Counted from the first letter of the stretch, positions 52,201 through 62,161 are shown. The stretch is 64,000 bases of DNA from Ereboglobus luteus (GCF_003096195.1 NZ_CP023004.1:2894501-2958500); one strand, 5' to 3'. A program made the numbers and translations. Notes: generated by a model not told the origin, from the letters alone.

Positions 52201-52948
52201 CGCCGTCGGTGACGCTGGCGGTGAGGTTGTGAATTTCACCAAGACGAAGGGCTCGCGCGGACGGGACGGCCTTGGAGGGCGCCGCGCCCTCGGGGCCGGG
52301 ACCGCGGTCGCTGGCGGCGCCCGACATGAACTTGAATCGCGTGACGGGCGACGGCCCCTCGGGACCCTTCGCGGGCCAGGCGAGCACGGCGATGTCGCGG
52401 ACGAAGTCGAGTTTGCGGTCGAGCTCGGGCAGCGCGATGGACTGCTCCGCGCCGTTGCCCGTAACGCGAAGGGTCTTGAACGTGAGCTCCTTCATTGATT
52501 GTTCGGGAGATATCCACGGGCCGCCGGCCTCGGACCAGCCGTCGCAATTATGAATGCCGATTTCGATGCCGTATTTCGCGGCGGTTTCGGTGGCGAAGCG
52601 AAAGAGGTCAAACCACTCGGGCGAGGCGAATGCGACCGGCGCGGGATTTTTGTCGCGATTGCCGATGGAGAAAACCTGCGCCTGCCCGATGCCCTTGTCG
52701 GCCATCTCGCGCAAGTCGGCCTCGATGCCCGCGCGGGAAACATTGCCGTTGAGCCAGTGCCACCAGGTTTGCGGACGCGCCCAGCCCGTGGGCGACGCGA
52801 AGGCCGCGGCGTCGAGCGTGTGTTCGGACTGGTCGGGATTGTGGCTGGTGTATTTGAGGAAGTCCTCATCCGCGTTTGCGGCGTGAGCGAGCGTTCCGGC
52901 GAGCAACAGGCTGGCGGTGATTGATGGGATCAGTGCGCGGAGTTTCAT
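49259..52948 (-). CDS. GH106 alpha-L-rhamnosidase, exported
   Basis: The 1229-residue protein has a signal peptide (to about residue 23) and matches family 106: TGWARPQTWWHWLNGNVS near 55, the barrel core with IHNCDGWSEAGGPW and ETDSWEAG, and a C-terminal beta-sandwich with TLWRPPYRLDIT. A segment at about 835-1010 (NKIITKDFTVFITV and LYLNGKQIATGSA) looks like an inserted LamG/concanavalin-type binding domain. It cleaves alpha-L-rhamnose from complex pectins such as rhamnogalacturonan II. It ends in a strong terminator and complements the GH78 enzyme. Confidence 0.9.
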   Translation of the reverse strand: MKLRALIPSITASLLLAGTLAHAANADEDFLKYTSHNPDQSEHTLDAAAFASPTGWARPQTWWHWLNGNVSRAGIEADLREMADKGIGQAQVFSIGNRDKNPAPVAFASPEWFDLFRFATETAAKYGIEIGIHNCDGWSEAGGPWISPEQSMKELTFKTLRVTGNGAEQSIALPELDRKLDFVRDIAVLAWPAKGPEGPSPVTRFKFMSGAASDRGPGPEGAAPSKAVPSARALRLGEIHNLTASVTDGALRWRVPDGEWVVMRVGYTTTGKTTYPATAEGRGLEVDKFEPAFVNQHFDGYPKKMLDAAGPLAGKTFSVIETDSWEAGHQNWTQNFERYFREQNGYDILPWLAVYAGECIENITATENFLRDLRQTFAALIAKNFYETMAARIHAAGLRYEAQDLVESFARNPLGGYRASDVPMGTLWQPPRAAPGLIDGIRISGAIAGSGSGLGFGGAGATQISRRAEAASASHFYGKRHVAIETITGRRGNWAHSPWSLKGTVDSSFFDGANLLVFHTFAHQPDERSPGWQMNPYGTAQNRKLTWWPFSKPWFTYISRTQYMLQQGKPANRVLYFYSDQIPSGSAYLPLRSSQQYDIADGDAVRNFLRVENGRLVSPGRMNYELMVVSKDTTLLPETLEKLKALVEAGARVSAEKKPSFNPTLRGGAKADASWRKLVAELFGDGSKSARKIGKGVFYAGHTPDEAIAALGLRELFTCRLNDLSDPNDIAWTHREHIDGSEWFHVANKDSAAPRSGIMSFDVTGKTVSIWHPETGEITPAPVLDEADGRTRIPLSLAPLEGVFVVFGGKNAPRSQTASSVTVNGQPVFPVVPPLPVDNKIITKDFTVFITVTPAADRPVTAQSTKGIVSLAKENVVLIPEEMHKKVGDKNHACAGLSVGRNSIAVFEHGTSFRNSVLVWNNPVPENARIALAYKNNVPTLYLNGKQIATGSASGRVVHPPASLQGSFKGKVAGFSVHDTTFDAKKIASDARAQTPSPECDNSESKQKSPRLYVTTKGKMGAEFFTPGKVEIKKTDGQTRSLAAEKIPAPKTLAGPWTVTFDAKWGAPAGPQRFDTLTSWTESKEPGIKHYSGVATYVKEITLDKNETAAGQRVYLEIDQVCEVAQVTVNGKLAGTLWRPPYRLDITDAVRPGKNTLQIAVANTWVNRCLHDATLPESERLTWANTMDVHFPDPKKTKPANSIHWAHGPLPSGLIGTAKLAFSKLVEEK

Positions 52949-53315
52949 TGGGTGTCGGGTGTTTTTTTATTGGGTGTTGATGCGAAAATGGGGATGTGGC
53001 GGATCAAATCAGAGGGCGTGATGATAAGGGAAAGGGAGCGTCCAATTGAGGCTGGAGAGGGAAGGGGATGGGCGAAACGCGAGGCGGAAATCTTACTGAA
53101 CGGGGAGGAAAAGGTATGCGTTGAAGGAGTCGGATGGTTAGGGAAATGAGGTGTATTTATGATGCAAGTCGGTCATATAATTTTAAGGAAAGTCCTTATT
53201 CTCAAATGACCGTCAAGCCCTTTCAGGAATTTTCAATTCATTCGCACATTTGAAATGCGCATTCGGTTGCTGTTGAGAAAACTGGGAGCGGCGGCGGCGA
53301 TGTCTGAGGGCGAGC
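52949..53315. other. Intergenic region upstream of GH106
   Basis: About 370 bp without a supported gene. The 65-codon frame at 52952-53149 is GC-skewed, has no ribosome site and no recognisable features. The promoter of the GH106 gene (read on the minus strand) should lie here, but no clear -35/-10 pair stands out. Confidence 0.4.
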
Positions 53316-53354
53316 CAAAAACAAACGCGGCGGCTCCTGAGTGAAGCCGCCGCG
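53316..53354 (-). terminator. Terminator of the autotransporter gene
   Basis: CGCGGCGGCT (53326-53335) pairs with AGCCGCCGCG (53345-53354), with a 9-nt loop. On the minus strand it is followed by TTTGTTTTT. It lies 21 bp after the autotransporter stop. Confidence 0.85.
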
Positions 53355-53375
53355 CTGTGAGTTATTCGACAAAAA

Positions 53376-56300
53376 TCAGAATGCGTGGCGGTAGCCGAGG
53401 CTGATGGACCAGGGTTTTTGATATCCGCTGCCGGTGGCGAACTCGTAGTCGAAGTAGAGCTGGCCGGCGACGGTAGGACGCCAGATCAGGCCCGCGCCCG
53501 CTTCCACACGGCTGCCATCCACATTGGGGCGCCAAGGGGTGCTGTCGCCAACACGGATTTTGCCGCCGGTGCTGCGTTCCCCAGCCGCGCCGGCGCGGCC
53601 TGCGATCTCCATGCGGCCGGTGTTTAGCTTCCACCCGCGTCCGATGCGCAGTGTGGCGCGCAGGCGGGAGATGGTCATGTCGCTGCCGTCAACATTGAGA
53701 TTGTTTGCGCCCTTGGTGTGGTAATCGTCGCGCATGAGCCGGACGTAGGAAACTTGGGCCAGGGACTCGGCAAACCAGCCCGCCTCGGGGTTTTCGCCGA
53801 GTGCGATACGCTTGCCGAACTCAAACGAGAGACCGATGGCGTTGTCGTTGTAGTCGCCCTTGGTGCGGTTGCCGCTTTGGTCGGCGGAGCTGAAGTCGTT
53901 GTCGAAGCGGGCTCCGGCGAGGGTTGCGTTGGCGAACCAGCCGGTGTCGTTCAACCACGCGGCGTAGGCACCGAGGCTGAGTTGGTCGCTGGTGCCGTCG
54001 GCGGTGCCGGTGCCGGCGCGCGGATCGAAGTCTTGCGTGGCGTGACCGTAGCCGAAATAGACGCCGACTGCGAGCCGTGCCGAGGGAATTGCGAAGGTCT
54101 TGTCCGCGCCAAATTCAAAGCCGTAAAGATCCATGTCAAACGGGCGCATGTTGGTGCTGGCGTTCAGCCTGGAGCTTTCGGCGCGGGCTCGCAACCACAC
54201 CGAGTAATTGCCGGCGGGTGTGTTTTCGGGCATGCGCATTTCGCCAAGGCGGCGCGAGAGGTTGTCCTGCGAGGCGAACCACATGAGGCTTTGCGAGCCG
54301 GGAACACCCGCAATTGGGTTATAAACGCCAGCCGCGCCGTTGGCGACGAGGCTGATCGTGCCGGGGGCGGTTTGGACTGCGGCGTAGTTGGTGCCCTCGA
54401 AGTCGAGGCCGCCGGTGAATGTGGCCGTGTTGCGCCCCGAGATCGTGGCGACGACGGTCGCGGGGCTTTCGATGGTCGGCGCGGTGGCTCCGTCAGCGGC
54501 GCGAATGATGAACCGGTGGGTGCCCTCGGCGTTGCCGTTGACGATGAGGCGGTCGCTCACGCCGGTGCCGGGGTCGGCGCTCATGCGGATGGTGCCGTTG
54601 CCGGAGAGTCCTTTGACCGTGGCGGTGCGGTAGATGTCGGGCGCGACTTGGGGGCCGAAGTCGAACACGCCGTTGTTGGCCAGGGCACTGTAGTTGTGCA
54701 TGGCGGTGCCGCTGAGCCGAATCGTGCCGGAGACGATGTTGAGCGTGCCGCTGAAGGTGTTCTGACCGCTGAGGATGAGCGTGCCCGCGCCTTTCTTGGT
54801 GAGCGATTTTTTGTCCCATGCGGGGTCGGTTTCGCCAACGCGATCGGTGAGAGGCGTGTCCACTTCGAAGGTTTGGCCCGCCTCAAGGGTGAAGGTGCCG
54901 TGCGCGCCTGTGAGCGAATTCCATGCGAGTCGGTAGCCGGCGTAGTAGGAGGCGGAGCCGTCGTTGTTGGCCTTGGCCTGGCCGCCGATGGAGAGGTAGT
55001 CGGGGAGGGCGGAGCCGTTAACGCCGGTGACGGTGGTGAAGCCGCCGCCGATGGTGCCGGATGTGGCGTGGAGGATGAGGATTCCAAGATCGGAGAGTTC
55101 GCTGGCTTTGGCGACCGGCGCGTAACTGAAGGAGGCTCCGTCGAGTGCAAGCGTGCCCGACAGCGACGCGCTTTCGGCGGTGATGTAGGCGGTGGAGCGC
55201 GAGGCCGAGGCGGCCACGCTCAGGACAGAATTCATGCCCTGCCTATACTGGCCGCCGACCACCACCGTGCCCGTCGAGGCGATGTTGAGCACGGCCGTGC
55301 CGGCATTGCCAACGATGGCATTGCCATTTTTGAGGGAGAGCAGGCCGGCGATGTCGAGTGTGCCGTTTCCGGTGGTATTGCGTCCCATGCTGAGGGCGGC
55401 AGTGTCGCCGCCCGTTGCGCTGGCGATGACCACGCCACCTGCTTCAATGAGCATGTATCCGGTGCCGGAGTGTCCGATAATGAGGTTGCCGTCGGTTGCG
55501 CTGTTTGAGCGGATGCCGGTGTCGAGATGCCCCCGGATAATGGCGGTGCCGCTGGAGTTTTCATTCAGGCCGACAACGAAATAATTGCCGACGTGGGTGG
55601 TGGAGACGAGGATCGTGCCGGTATTCTCAATGACGAGGTTGCCGATTGAGCCTTCGTTTTTGCCAATCACATTGTTGTTGACGCCAGAGATTAACCATAG
55701 GCCGGCAACAGTGCTGTTGCCTTCGGCCCCGGCTTCACGGCCGAGCTCAAAGGCGCCGCTCCTGACGGTGCCGGTCGCACCGATGTCGAAAGTGCCGACT
55801 CCACGGTAGCCGACGGGTTGGTAATAGGTGCCGCCGCCGCCGCTCTCATAATAACCGTCAATGGTGACGGAGCCCGAGGAGCCAACCTGATTGGCGATGT
55901 AGAGGCATTGGTCGTCAAGGATGAGCGAGCCTCCCTGACCGACTTGGATATTGCCGGTGCCGCTGTAACCGACGGATATGCCCCGGGTGCTTTGCCAGAG
56001 GCCGCCGTTCCGAATGATGAGGTGTCCGGTGACGCCGGCATCGTAACCGATGTTGTTGCCGGCTCCGGCGCTGACAGTTCCCCCATTGAGAATTTCAAGC
56101 GTGCCGTTGCCACTGTTGCCAATATACAAGGGACTCGTTGCGATATTGTAGTGGCCGGCGACGTTGACCGTGCCGGAGGATCCGGCTGCATAACCAATGA
56201 AGCCCGTGCCGCCGACGGTGACGGTGCCGGTGTCCTTGATGTCGAGCACGCCGGTGCTGTCGGCGCCGTAGCCGACACGGAGGTCGTTTCTGACATTCCA

Positions 56301-59300
56301 GTGGCCCGCGACATCGGCGTGGCCGGTGGAGTCGGCATTCCATGCGATGCCCGCGGCGGCGTTATTGACCTCACCGCCCCCGATGATGTTGAGATAGCCG
56401 GCGCCGCTCATGCCGACGGCGAGGTTGCCGTCAAAGTTGAGCAGTCCCGCGACATTGACCGTTCCGCTGGATCCGACGGCGTTGCCGATGAGGCCATTGT
56501 CGCCGATGGCAACGGTGCCGCTGGAGGTGATGTCGAGGAGGTTGCCGGTGGAGCCGGCGTTTTGCCCGAGATAGAGATGGGAGCCAGCCTTGGCGAGGCC
56601 GGCGACGGTGAGGGTGCCGGTGGCATCGTAGCCAATGGTCAGGTAGCCGGTGGTGTCGAGGACGCCGTCATTCCCGATGGTGGCTTCGCCTTGGGCGCCG
56701 CTGTAAACGCCGATGTAAGTGTTGCCGTTGCCGGTGAGGGTGCCGTCAATGAGCGCCGTGCCCGAACCGTAGGCGCCGATGTGGATGTGGCCGGCCGAGC
56801 TGGCGGTGCCGCCGGTTTCAACAATGAGTGTGCCGGAGGTTGCCGTCTCGCCGGCGGCGCCGCCGCCGATGCGAAAATAGCCGGACGTTTGTTTGAAGAG
56901 ACCTCCAGTTTCGACGTGAAGAAGGCCGGCGCCGTCGGCGGAGGAGCCGACGGCAGTATGACTGCGTTGGTTGACAACACCGCCGTTTGCGACGACGAGC
57001 GCGCCGTTGAGCGTGCCGCCGATTTGAAGCAAGCCGCTGTTTGTCAGCACGCCCGCGACGCGAACCGTGGGGGCCGCGCCTTCGATTAGCACTTCCGTGG
57101 CGGTCATGGTGCCGGTGGTGGAGACTTCGAGCGCGCCGTTTTTGACAAGGGCCGCACCGTCAAAAGTGGCATTGCCGCCGAGGACGAGGGTGCCAAGACC
57201 GCTTTTGTTGAAGCCGGGGGTTTTAATGGCGGTGTTGATGGTGGCGATGTCCGTGGCGGAGACTACTTTTATTTCGGCAGCGCTCAAGGAGGTCAGCGTG
57301 CCGGTGCCATTCAGGGTATAATCAACACTGGTGATGTCACCGAACTGGAGGGCGTAAACAGTGTGCAGTCCGGTGACGTTCACAATGCCCGTGCCGGTGT
57401 CGAAAATAGCGAAGGCGCCGTCGCTCCACACGTCGGAGGCGTTGCCGCGTTTCCATGTGGTGCTGGTGGTGTCCCAATCGCCGTTGCCTCCCTGCCAGAG
57501 AAGGCGGTCAACGCTGGCGTCGCCAATGAAGATCTTTATGGCATTGGGGGTGGAGCCGAGGTCGAATTGGATATTGTAGTCGTCCACGGAGAAGTCACCG
57601 CCGGCGATATCCCAGCCCAGAAGGTTGTCCGTGCCGGATATGGCATAATAGTTGGCGATGGTGTAGAGGCCGATGGTGGAGTCGATGTTCAGGCCGTCAC
57701 GGTCGAGAATAAAGGTGCCGTCGCCGTCAAAGATGAGGGTGCCGGAGCTGGCGACGCTGAGGGCGTGGGTGCCGGTGAGCGAGTAGCGCCAGATGGCGCC
57801 GTCGGCGAACGTGACGCTGTCGTTGATTGTCAGGGCGGCCTCGCGCATGTCGAGCGCGCCACCGGAGGCGATGGCGAGGGTGTTGATTGTGGCGTCGGCC
57901 GCGGAGGAGCGGATGCTGCCGCCGTTCTCCACGTAAACTTGGTTGAGTTTTGCGCCGACGCTGGTGTTGGGATCGGCGGCGAGGACGAGGGCTCCTTTTT
58001 GCACGGCGATTGTGCCGGTGAAGGCGGTGCTGTCGGCGGTGAGCGCGAGGCTGCCGGAGCCGGTTTTGACAAATTTGCCGTCGATGGTGCCGGCGAGGGC
58101 GTTGGTGGCGGTGATGGTGAAGCCGTTGGTGTCGAAGGCGAGCGTGCCGTCATTCAGGTTGAGGTCGGCGAAGTTCACGAAGAAGTCATCCGTGCTGGCC
58201 GCGGCTCGCAGCGTGCCACCGTTGATGATGAGGGTGGATGCGCCGGCGCCGCGGGCGAGCTGCGTGGTTTGGAGAACGCCGCCGTTGAGGGCGAGCGTGC
58301 CGCTGCCAGTGGTGGCGTTGTAGCCGATGATTGTGGTGCCGCCGACGATGACCGTGCCGCCGGATTGGAGATCGAGCGTGCCGGCGCCGTTGTTGCCGAT
58401 GGCGAGGTTGCCGGTGATGCCCCAGAGGCCGGAGACGGTGGCAGTGCCGGAGGAGCCAGCTGCATTGCCGATGAAGCCAATGCCGCCGGTTTTGACCGTG
58501 CCGGTGGTGGCAATGTCAAGATAGCCGGTGCCGTTGTTGCCAACGTAGAGATTGCCGATATTTTCAAATCTGCCTGCGACGGAAACGGTGCCGCTGGAGC
58601 CAACGGCGTTTCCTATGTGGCCGCTGCTGCCGACGGTGACCGTGCCGGTGTTTTTGATATCGAGGAGGTTGCCGGTGGCGTTGGCGTTGTAGCCGACGTA
58701 GAGGTTGGTGCCGACCTTGGCGAGACCCTTGACAATGAGCGTGCCGGAGGATGTTGCGTTGTAACCGATAGTGAGGAGACCGGCGCCACTGAATGTGCCG
58801 GTTTGCCCAATGGTGGCAACGCCCTGGCTCCCGGCGTAAACGCCAACGTAGGAACTGGCGCCGCCGCGGAGGTAACCGTCGATGAGGGCGGTGCCGGAGC
58901 CATAGGCCCCGATGTGTATGTTGTTGGTGATGTCAACGGTGCCGCCATTTTGGATGATGAGCGTGCCGGAGGTGGTGGTGTCGCCGACGGCTCCGCCACC
59001 GACGCGAAAGTAACTGCCGGTTTGATAGAATGCACCGCCGTTTTCAACGAGTAGGAGGCCGGAGCCGGCGCGTCCAATGTAGGTTTCGACAGCCTGGTTG
59101 ACGACACCGCCGTTGGCGACGACGAGCGCGCCCGAGCCTTCCTTGCCGATGTTCAAGATGCCGGTGTTCGTCAGGACGCCGGCGACGCGGAGGGTCGCGG
59201 TATCGGCCGCATCCGGTGCGATTTCCACAATGTCGGCGTTCAGGGCGCCGGCGCCGGCGATTTCGAGCGTGCCGCCCCGGATGACGGTTGTGCCGGTGGG

Positions 59301-61955
59301 GGCGACGTTGCTTCCGAGGATGAGTGCGCCGGGGCCAACCTTGTTGAGGTTTGTGCCGGCGAGGGCGGTGTTGATGGTGGCGGTGGCGCTGGCGACCGTG
59401 ACGTTGAAGTTGAGCGCGCCGTTGCCGGCAAGAGTGTTGCCGGCGAGGGTGCCGGTGCCGGCGAGGGTATACCCGTTTACATTGAACTGGAGTGCGTCGA
59501 ATGTGTGAAGTCCGGTGACGTTTACCGTGCCGGAGCCGGAATCGAAGACGCCGAGACCGCCGTAGCCCCATTTGACCGCCGTGCCGGAAATCTTCCATGA
59601 GGCGGAGGACGCGTTCCAATCGCCGTCTCCGCCCTGCCAGTCGAGGAAGTTTACGCCGGCGGAGTTGAAATTGAGTTTAATGCTGCTTCCGTCCGAAGTG
59701 TCGATGGTGGCATTGTAGGCAACGGTGCCGCCGTTGATGGTCCAGTTTTCGAGATTGTTGATGCCGATGCCGGTGGTGTAGGAACCGAGCGTGTAGGTGC
59801 CGGGCATGAGATCGCCGACACCATAGTTGCCGAGGTCGAGGAAGAACGTGCCGTCACCGGCAATGGTAAGATTATTGGCGATGAGCTGTTGTTGGGTTTC
59901 GAACGAGTATATCCAGACCGCGCCGTCGTTGAAGGTGAGGTTGCCGGTGGTTGCGAGGGCGTCATTGCGGAGGTCGAGCATGACGCCGTCGAAGATAGTG
60001 ACGTTGCCGCCGAGCTTCGCGCTGGAATTGCCGCTGGCGAGGATTCCGGAGCGGATGTTGATGGTGCCGGCGTAGGCGGAACTGTCGGCGGTGAGGACGA
60101 GGGTGCCGGCGCCGATTTTATTCAGGGTGGCGCCGGATGAGCCGGCGAGGGCGTTGGTGGCGGTGACGGCAAAGGCCTGGGTATCGAGGGTGAGGGAGCC
60201 GGCGCCAAGATCGACGACAGGGATGTTGGAGAAAAAGTCATCAGTGCTGGCGGTGGCGCGGATGGTGCCGCCGTTGAAAAGCATGGTGGCGGTGCCGAGG
60301 CCGCGCGCAATCTGGCGGGTTTCAAGGACGCCGCCGTTGAGAATGAGCGTGCCTTTGGCGTTGACGTTGGCGGAGGCGAGGCGGACGCGGTCGGCAATAA
60401 AAAGGCCGCCGCTTTCGATGGCGAGGCTGCCGGTGCCGGACTGGCCGATGTCGGAGTAGCCGGTGGCGGCGACGAGGGTGCCGGCGATTGTGCCGGTGCC
60501 GTGGCCGGTGTAGCCGAGGGAGAATGCGACGTTGTCGGAAGTGGTGGCGGCGGCCACCGCAGTGCCTCCGGTCTCGATGAGAAGCGCGCCCTGGCCACTC
60601 CAGCCGATACCAAAATTGGCTTGGGCGGCGTGAGCTCGGGCACCAGTGTCGAGGTAGCCGCCGCTGCGAATGATGACGTCGCCATTGCTGGAGGCACCTG
60701 AAACGGCGGAGGCGACGTAGTTGTTGGCGCCACGCTGGATGACGGTGCCGCCGGAGAGAATCTCAAGGGTGCCGGTGCCGGAACTGCCAATGCGAATGTT
60801 GGTGGCGACATCAAGCAGTCCTGCGACGGTGACGGTGCCAGAGCCGATGGCGGCGTTTCCGATGTAGAGGTGGTTGCCGATTTTGACAGTGCCGGTTTGC
60901 CCAATCTCAAGGGAGCCGGGGCTGTTGTTGCCAACATAGAGGTAGGTGCCTACACCGAAATAGCCGTCAACGATGGCGGTGCCGCCGACGGGGCCAACTG
61001 CGGTATTGTTGACGTTGTAGGAGCTGTTGCCGTCGCCAATGATCGAGAAGGTGCCGACGATGACGGTGCCGCTTTGTCCGATTTCGAGGTGACCGTGGCC
61101 GGAGCGTCCGACCTTGAGGTTGCCGGAATCGAGCAGGACGCCGTTTACGATGGCGGTGCCGGAGGAGTTGCTGACGGCGTTGGTGGAGGAGGCCATGCCG
61201 AGGTGACCGACGCCTATTTCCGTGCCGCTGAAAATGACGGTGCCGGTTTCGGTGATTCTCAATATGCCAACACTGGCGGCGTCGCCGACGCTGTCGCTTT
61301 GTCCGTTACCAATCCGCATTTGGCCGCTGGTGTTGGTGGCATTGATCACGCCGTTGACGATGACTTCGCCAGTGTGGTTGAGGGCGTTGCCGATGTTGAA
61401 GTTGCCGCCGATGTTCCAGATGCCGTCGATGGTGGCGAGGTTGTGGGTGGGGGCGCTGGCGGCGTTGCGACCGAGGAAGGCGTTGGCGGAATTGGTGAGC
61501 ATGGCGCCCTCGGCAAGGTAAAAGGTGCCTGAGCCGTAACTGCCGACGTAAAAGGTGCTGGCGCGGACAGAGCCGGAGCCGAGAACGGAGAGCGAGCCGG
61601 CGCTGCCGGCGGCATCACCAATGGAAAGGTTGCCGGTGGTGTTATTCCATGTGCCCGAAACAATGACTGCGGCATTGTCGCCCGCAGCGAGGCCGATGTT
61701 GGTGCTGTTAATCGTGGCGGTGTTGACGACGAAGAGGGTGCCGCCGGCGAGGTTGATGGTATTGCTGGCGGCGAGCGTGGCGGGTGTGGTGAGCCCGGCG
61801 TCGGAATACCAGTTGTCGTCGGTGATGGCTCCGGTGCCGCCGCCCCAATAAACATCGGCGGCGCTGACGGATTGCTGGGGCAGGGCGATCGCAAGGAGTG
61901 TCGCTAGGCTGAATGCAATGGATTGGAGGCGTTTCATAAGGGTTTGCTGTTTCAT
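53376..61955 (-). CDS. Giant type V autotransporter with beta-strand repeats
   Basis: The 2859-residue protein has a signal peptide (cleavage near residue 33, SVSAADVYW), then a passenger of over 2500 residues made of short Gly/Thr/Val-rich repeats such as IGNAAGSSGTV, YVGNNGTGYLDI and GTVTVGG, which predict a long right-handed beta-helix. Autotransporter-associated beta-strand repeats occur as well (KKGAGTLILSGQNTFSGTLNI). The last 290 residues are an autotransporter barrel ending SLGYRHAF with a terminal Phe. It should be displayed on the cell surface, possibly for adhesion to plant material or host surfaces. Opitutaceae genomes are known for many such proteins. Confidence 0.93.
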   Translation of the reverse strand: MKQQTLMKRLQSIAFSLATLLAIALPQQSVSAADVYWGGGTGAITDDNWYSDAGLTTPATLAASNTINLAGGTLFVVNTATINSTNIGLAAGDNAAVIVSGTWNNTTGNLSIGDAAGSAGSLSVLGSGSVRASTFYVGSYGSGTFYLAEGAMLTNSANAFLGRNAASAPTHNLATIDGIWNIGGNFNIGNALNHTGEVIVNGVINATNTSGQMRIGNGQSDSVGDAASVGILRITETGTVIFSGTEIGVGHLGMASSTNAVSNSSGTAIVNGVLLDSGNLKVGRSGHGHLEIGQSGTVIVGTFSIIGDGNSSYNVNNTAVGPVGGTAIVDGYFGVGTYLYVGNNSPGSLEIGQTGTVKIGNHLYIGNAAIGSGTVTVAGLLDVATNIRIGSSGTGTLEILSGGTVIQRGANNYVASAVSGASSNGDVIIRSGGYLDTGARAHAAQANFGIGWSGQGALLIETGGTAVAAATTSDNVAFSLGYTGHGTGTIAGTLVAATGYSDIGQSGTGSLAIESGGLFIADRVRLASANVNAKGTLILNGGVLETRQIARGLGTATMLFNGGTIRATASTDDFFSNIPVVDLGAGSLTLDTQAFAVTATNALAGSSGATLNKIGAGTLVLTADSSAYAGTINIRSGILASGNSSAKLGGNVTIFDGVMLDLRNDALATTGNLTFNDGAVWIYSFETQQQLIANNLTIAGDGTFFLDLGNYGVGDLMPGTYTLGSYTTGIGINNLENWTINGGTVAYNATIDTSDGSSIKLNFNSAGVNFLDWQGGDGDWNASSASWKISGTAVKWGYGGLGVFDSGSGTVNVTGLHTFDALQFNVNGYTLAGTGTLAGNTLAGNGALNFNVTVASATATINTALAGTNLNKVGPGALILGSNVAPTGTTVIRGGTLEIAGAGALNADIVEIAPDAADTATLRVAGVLTNTGILNIGKEGSGALVVANGGVVNQAVETYIGRAGSGLLLVENGGAFYQTGSYFRVGGGAVGDTTTSGTLIIQNGGTVDITNNIHIGAYGSGTALIDGYLRGGASSYVGVYAGSQGVATIGQTGTFSGAGLLTIGYNATSSGTLIVKGLAKVGTNLYVGYNANATGNLLDIKNTGTVTVGSSGHIGNAVGSSGTVSVAGRFENIGNLYVGNNGTGYLDIATTGTVKTGGIGFIGNAAGSSGTATVSGLWGITGNLAIGNNGAGTLDLQSGGTVIVGGTTIIGYNATTGSGTLALNGGVLQTTQLARGAGASTLIINGGTLRAAASTDDFFVNFADLNLNDGTLAFDTNGFTITATNALAGTIDGKFVKTGSGSLALTADSTAFTGTIAVQKGALVLAADPNTSVGAKLNQVYVENGGSIRSSAADATINTLAIASGGALDMREAALTINDSVTFADGAIWRYSLTGTHALSVASSGTLIFDGDGTFILDRDGLNIDSTIGLYTIANYYAISGTDNLLGWDIAGGDFSVDDYNIQFDLGSTPNAIKIFIGDASVDRLLWQGGNGDWDTTSTTWKRGNASDVWSDGAFAIFDTGTGIVNVTGLHTVYALQFGDITSVDYTLNGTGTLTSLSAAEIKVVSATDIATINTAIKTPGFNKSGLGTLVLGGNATFDGAALVKNGALEVSTTGTMTATEVLIEGAAPTVRVAGVLTNSGLLQIGGTLNGALVVANGGVVNQRSHTAVGSSADGAGLLHVETGGLFKQTSGYFRIGGGAAGETATSGTLIVETGGTASSAGHIHIGAYGSGTALIDGTLTGNGNTYIGVYSGAQGEATIGNDGVLDTTGYLTIGYDATGTLTVAGLAKAGSHLYLGQNAGSTGNLLDITSSGTVAIGDNGLIGNAVGSSGTVNVAGLLNFDGNLAVGMSGAGYLNIIGGGEVNNAAAGIAWNADSTGHADVAGHWNVRNDLRVGYGADSTGVLDIKDTGTVTVGGTGFIGYAAGSSGTVNVAGHYNIATSPLYIGNSGNGTLEILNGGTVSAGAGNNIGYDAGVTGHLIIRNGGLWQSTRGISVGYSGTGNIQVGQGGSLILDDQCLYIANQVGSSGSVTIDGYYESGGGGTYYQPVGYRGVGTFDIGATGTVRSGAFELGREAGAEGNSTVAGLWLISGVNNNVIGKNEGSIGNLVIENTGTILVSTTHVGNYFVVGLNENSSGTAIIRGHLDTGIRSNSATDGNLIIGHSGTGYMLIEAGGVVIASATGGDTAALSMGRNTTGNGTLDIAGLLSLKNGNAIVGNAGTAVLNIASTGTVVVGGQYRQGMNSVLSVAASASRSTAYITAESASLSGTLALDGASFSYAPVAKASELSDLGILILHATSGTIGGGFTTVTGVNGSALPDYLSIGGQAKANNDGSASYYAGYRLAWNSLTGAHGTFTLEAGQTFEVDTPLTDRVGETDPAWDKKSLTKKGAGTLILSGQNTFSGTLNIVSGTIRLSGTAMHNYSALANNGVFDFGPQVAPDIYRTATVKGLSGNGTIRMSADPGTGVSDRLIVNGNAEGTHRFIIRAADGATAPTIESPATVVATISGRNTATFTGGLDFEGTNYAAVQTAPGTISLVANGAAGVYNPIAGVPGSQSLMWFASQDNLSRRLGEMRMPENTPAGNYSVWLRARAESSRLNASTNMRPFDMDLYGFEFGADKTFAIPSARLAVGVYFGYGHATQDFDPRAGTGTADGTSDQLSLGAYAAWLNDTGWFANATLAGARFDNDFSSADQSGNRTKGDYNDNAIGLSFEFGKRIALGENPEAGWFAESLAQVSYVRLMRDDYHTKGANNLNVDGSDMTISRLRATLRIGRGWKLNTGRMEIAGRAGAAGERSTGGKIRVGDSTPWRPNVDGSRVEAGAGLIWRPTVAGQLYFDYEFATGSGYQKPWSISLGYRHAF

Positions 61956-62161
61956 TTGGTTAGTTGATGAAATGGGTTTGCCTTGGCGAAAGGCTGTCTT
62001 CGGGGAGGGGGCGTTGGGCTGGACGCCAAAGTAATGTAACTATTTTATTAAAAGCAAAGGACAATTGGATTGGTCAATTTTTTAAGCGAGGAATGATTAT
62101 TTCCTCATTTGCGCAAGTTGCGCGCAAATCGTCTGGTTTCACTCGCGACGCCGGGGGATTT

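Noticed and set aside
52952-53149. 65-codon gene upstream of the GH106 gene
   Set aside because: No start signal and no recognisable features; it lies in what should be the GH106 promoter region.
53718-61532. Very long open frames on the plus strand opposite the autotransporter gene (up to about 596 codons)
   Set aside because: They result from the GC-rich, repetitive codons of the autotransporter on the other strand. The products are Gly/Ala/Val/Asp-rich with no motifs, while the minus-strand frame has a signal peptide and a barrel.
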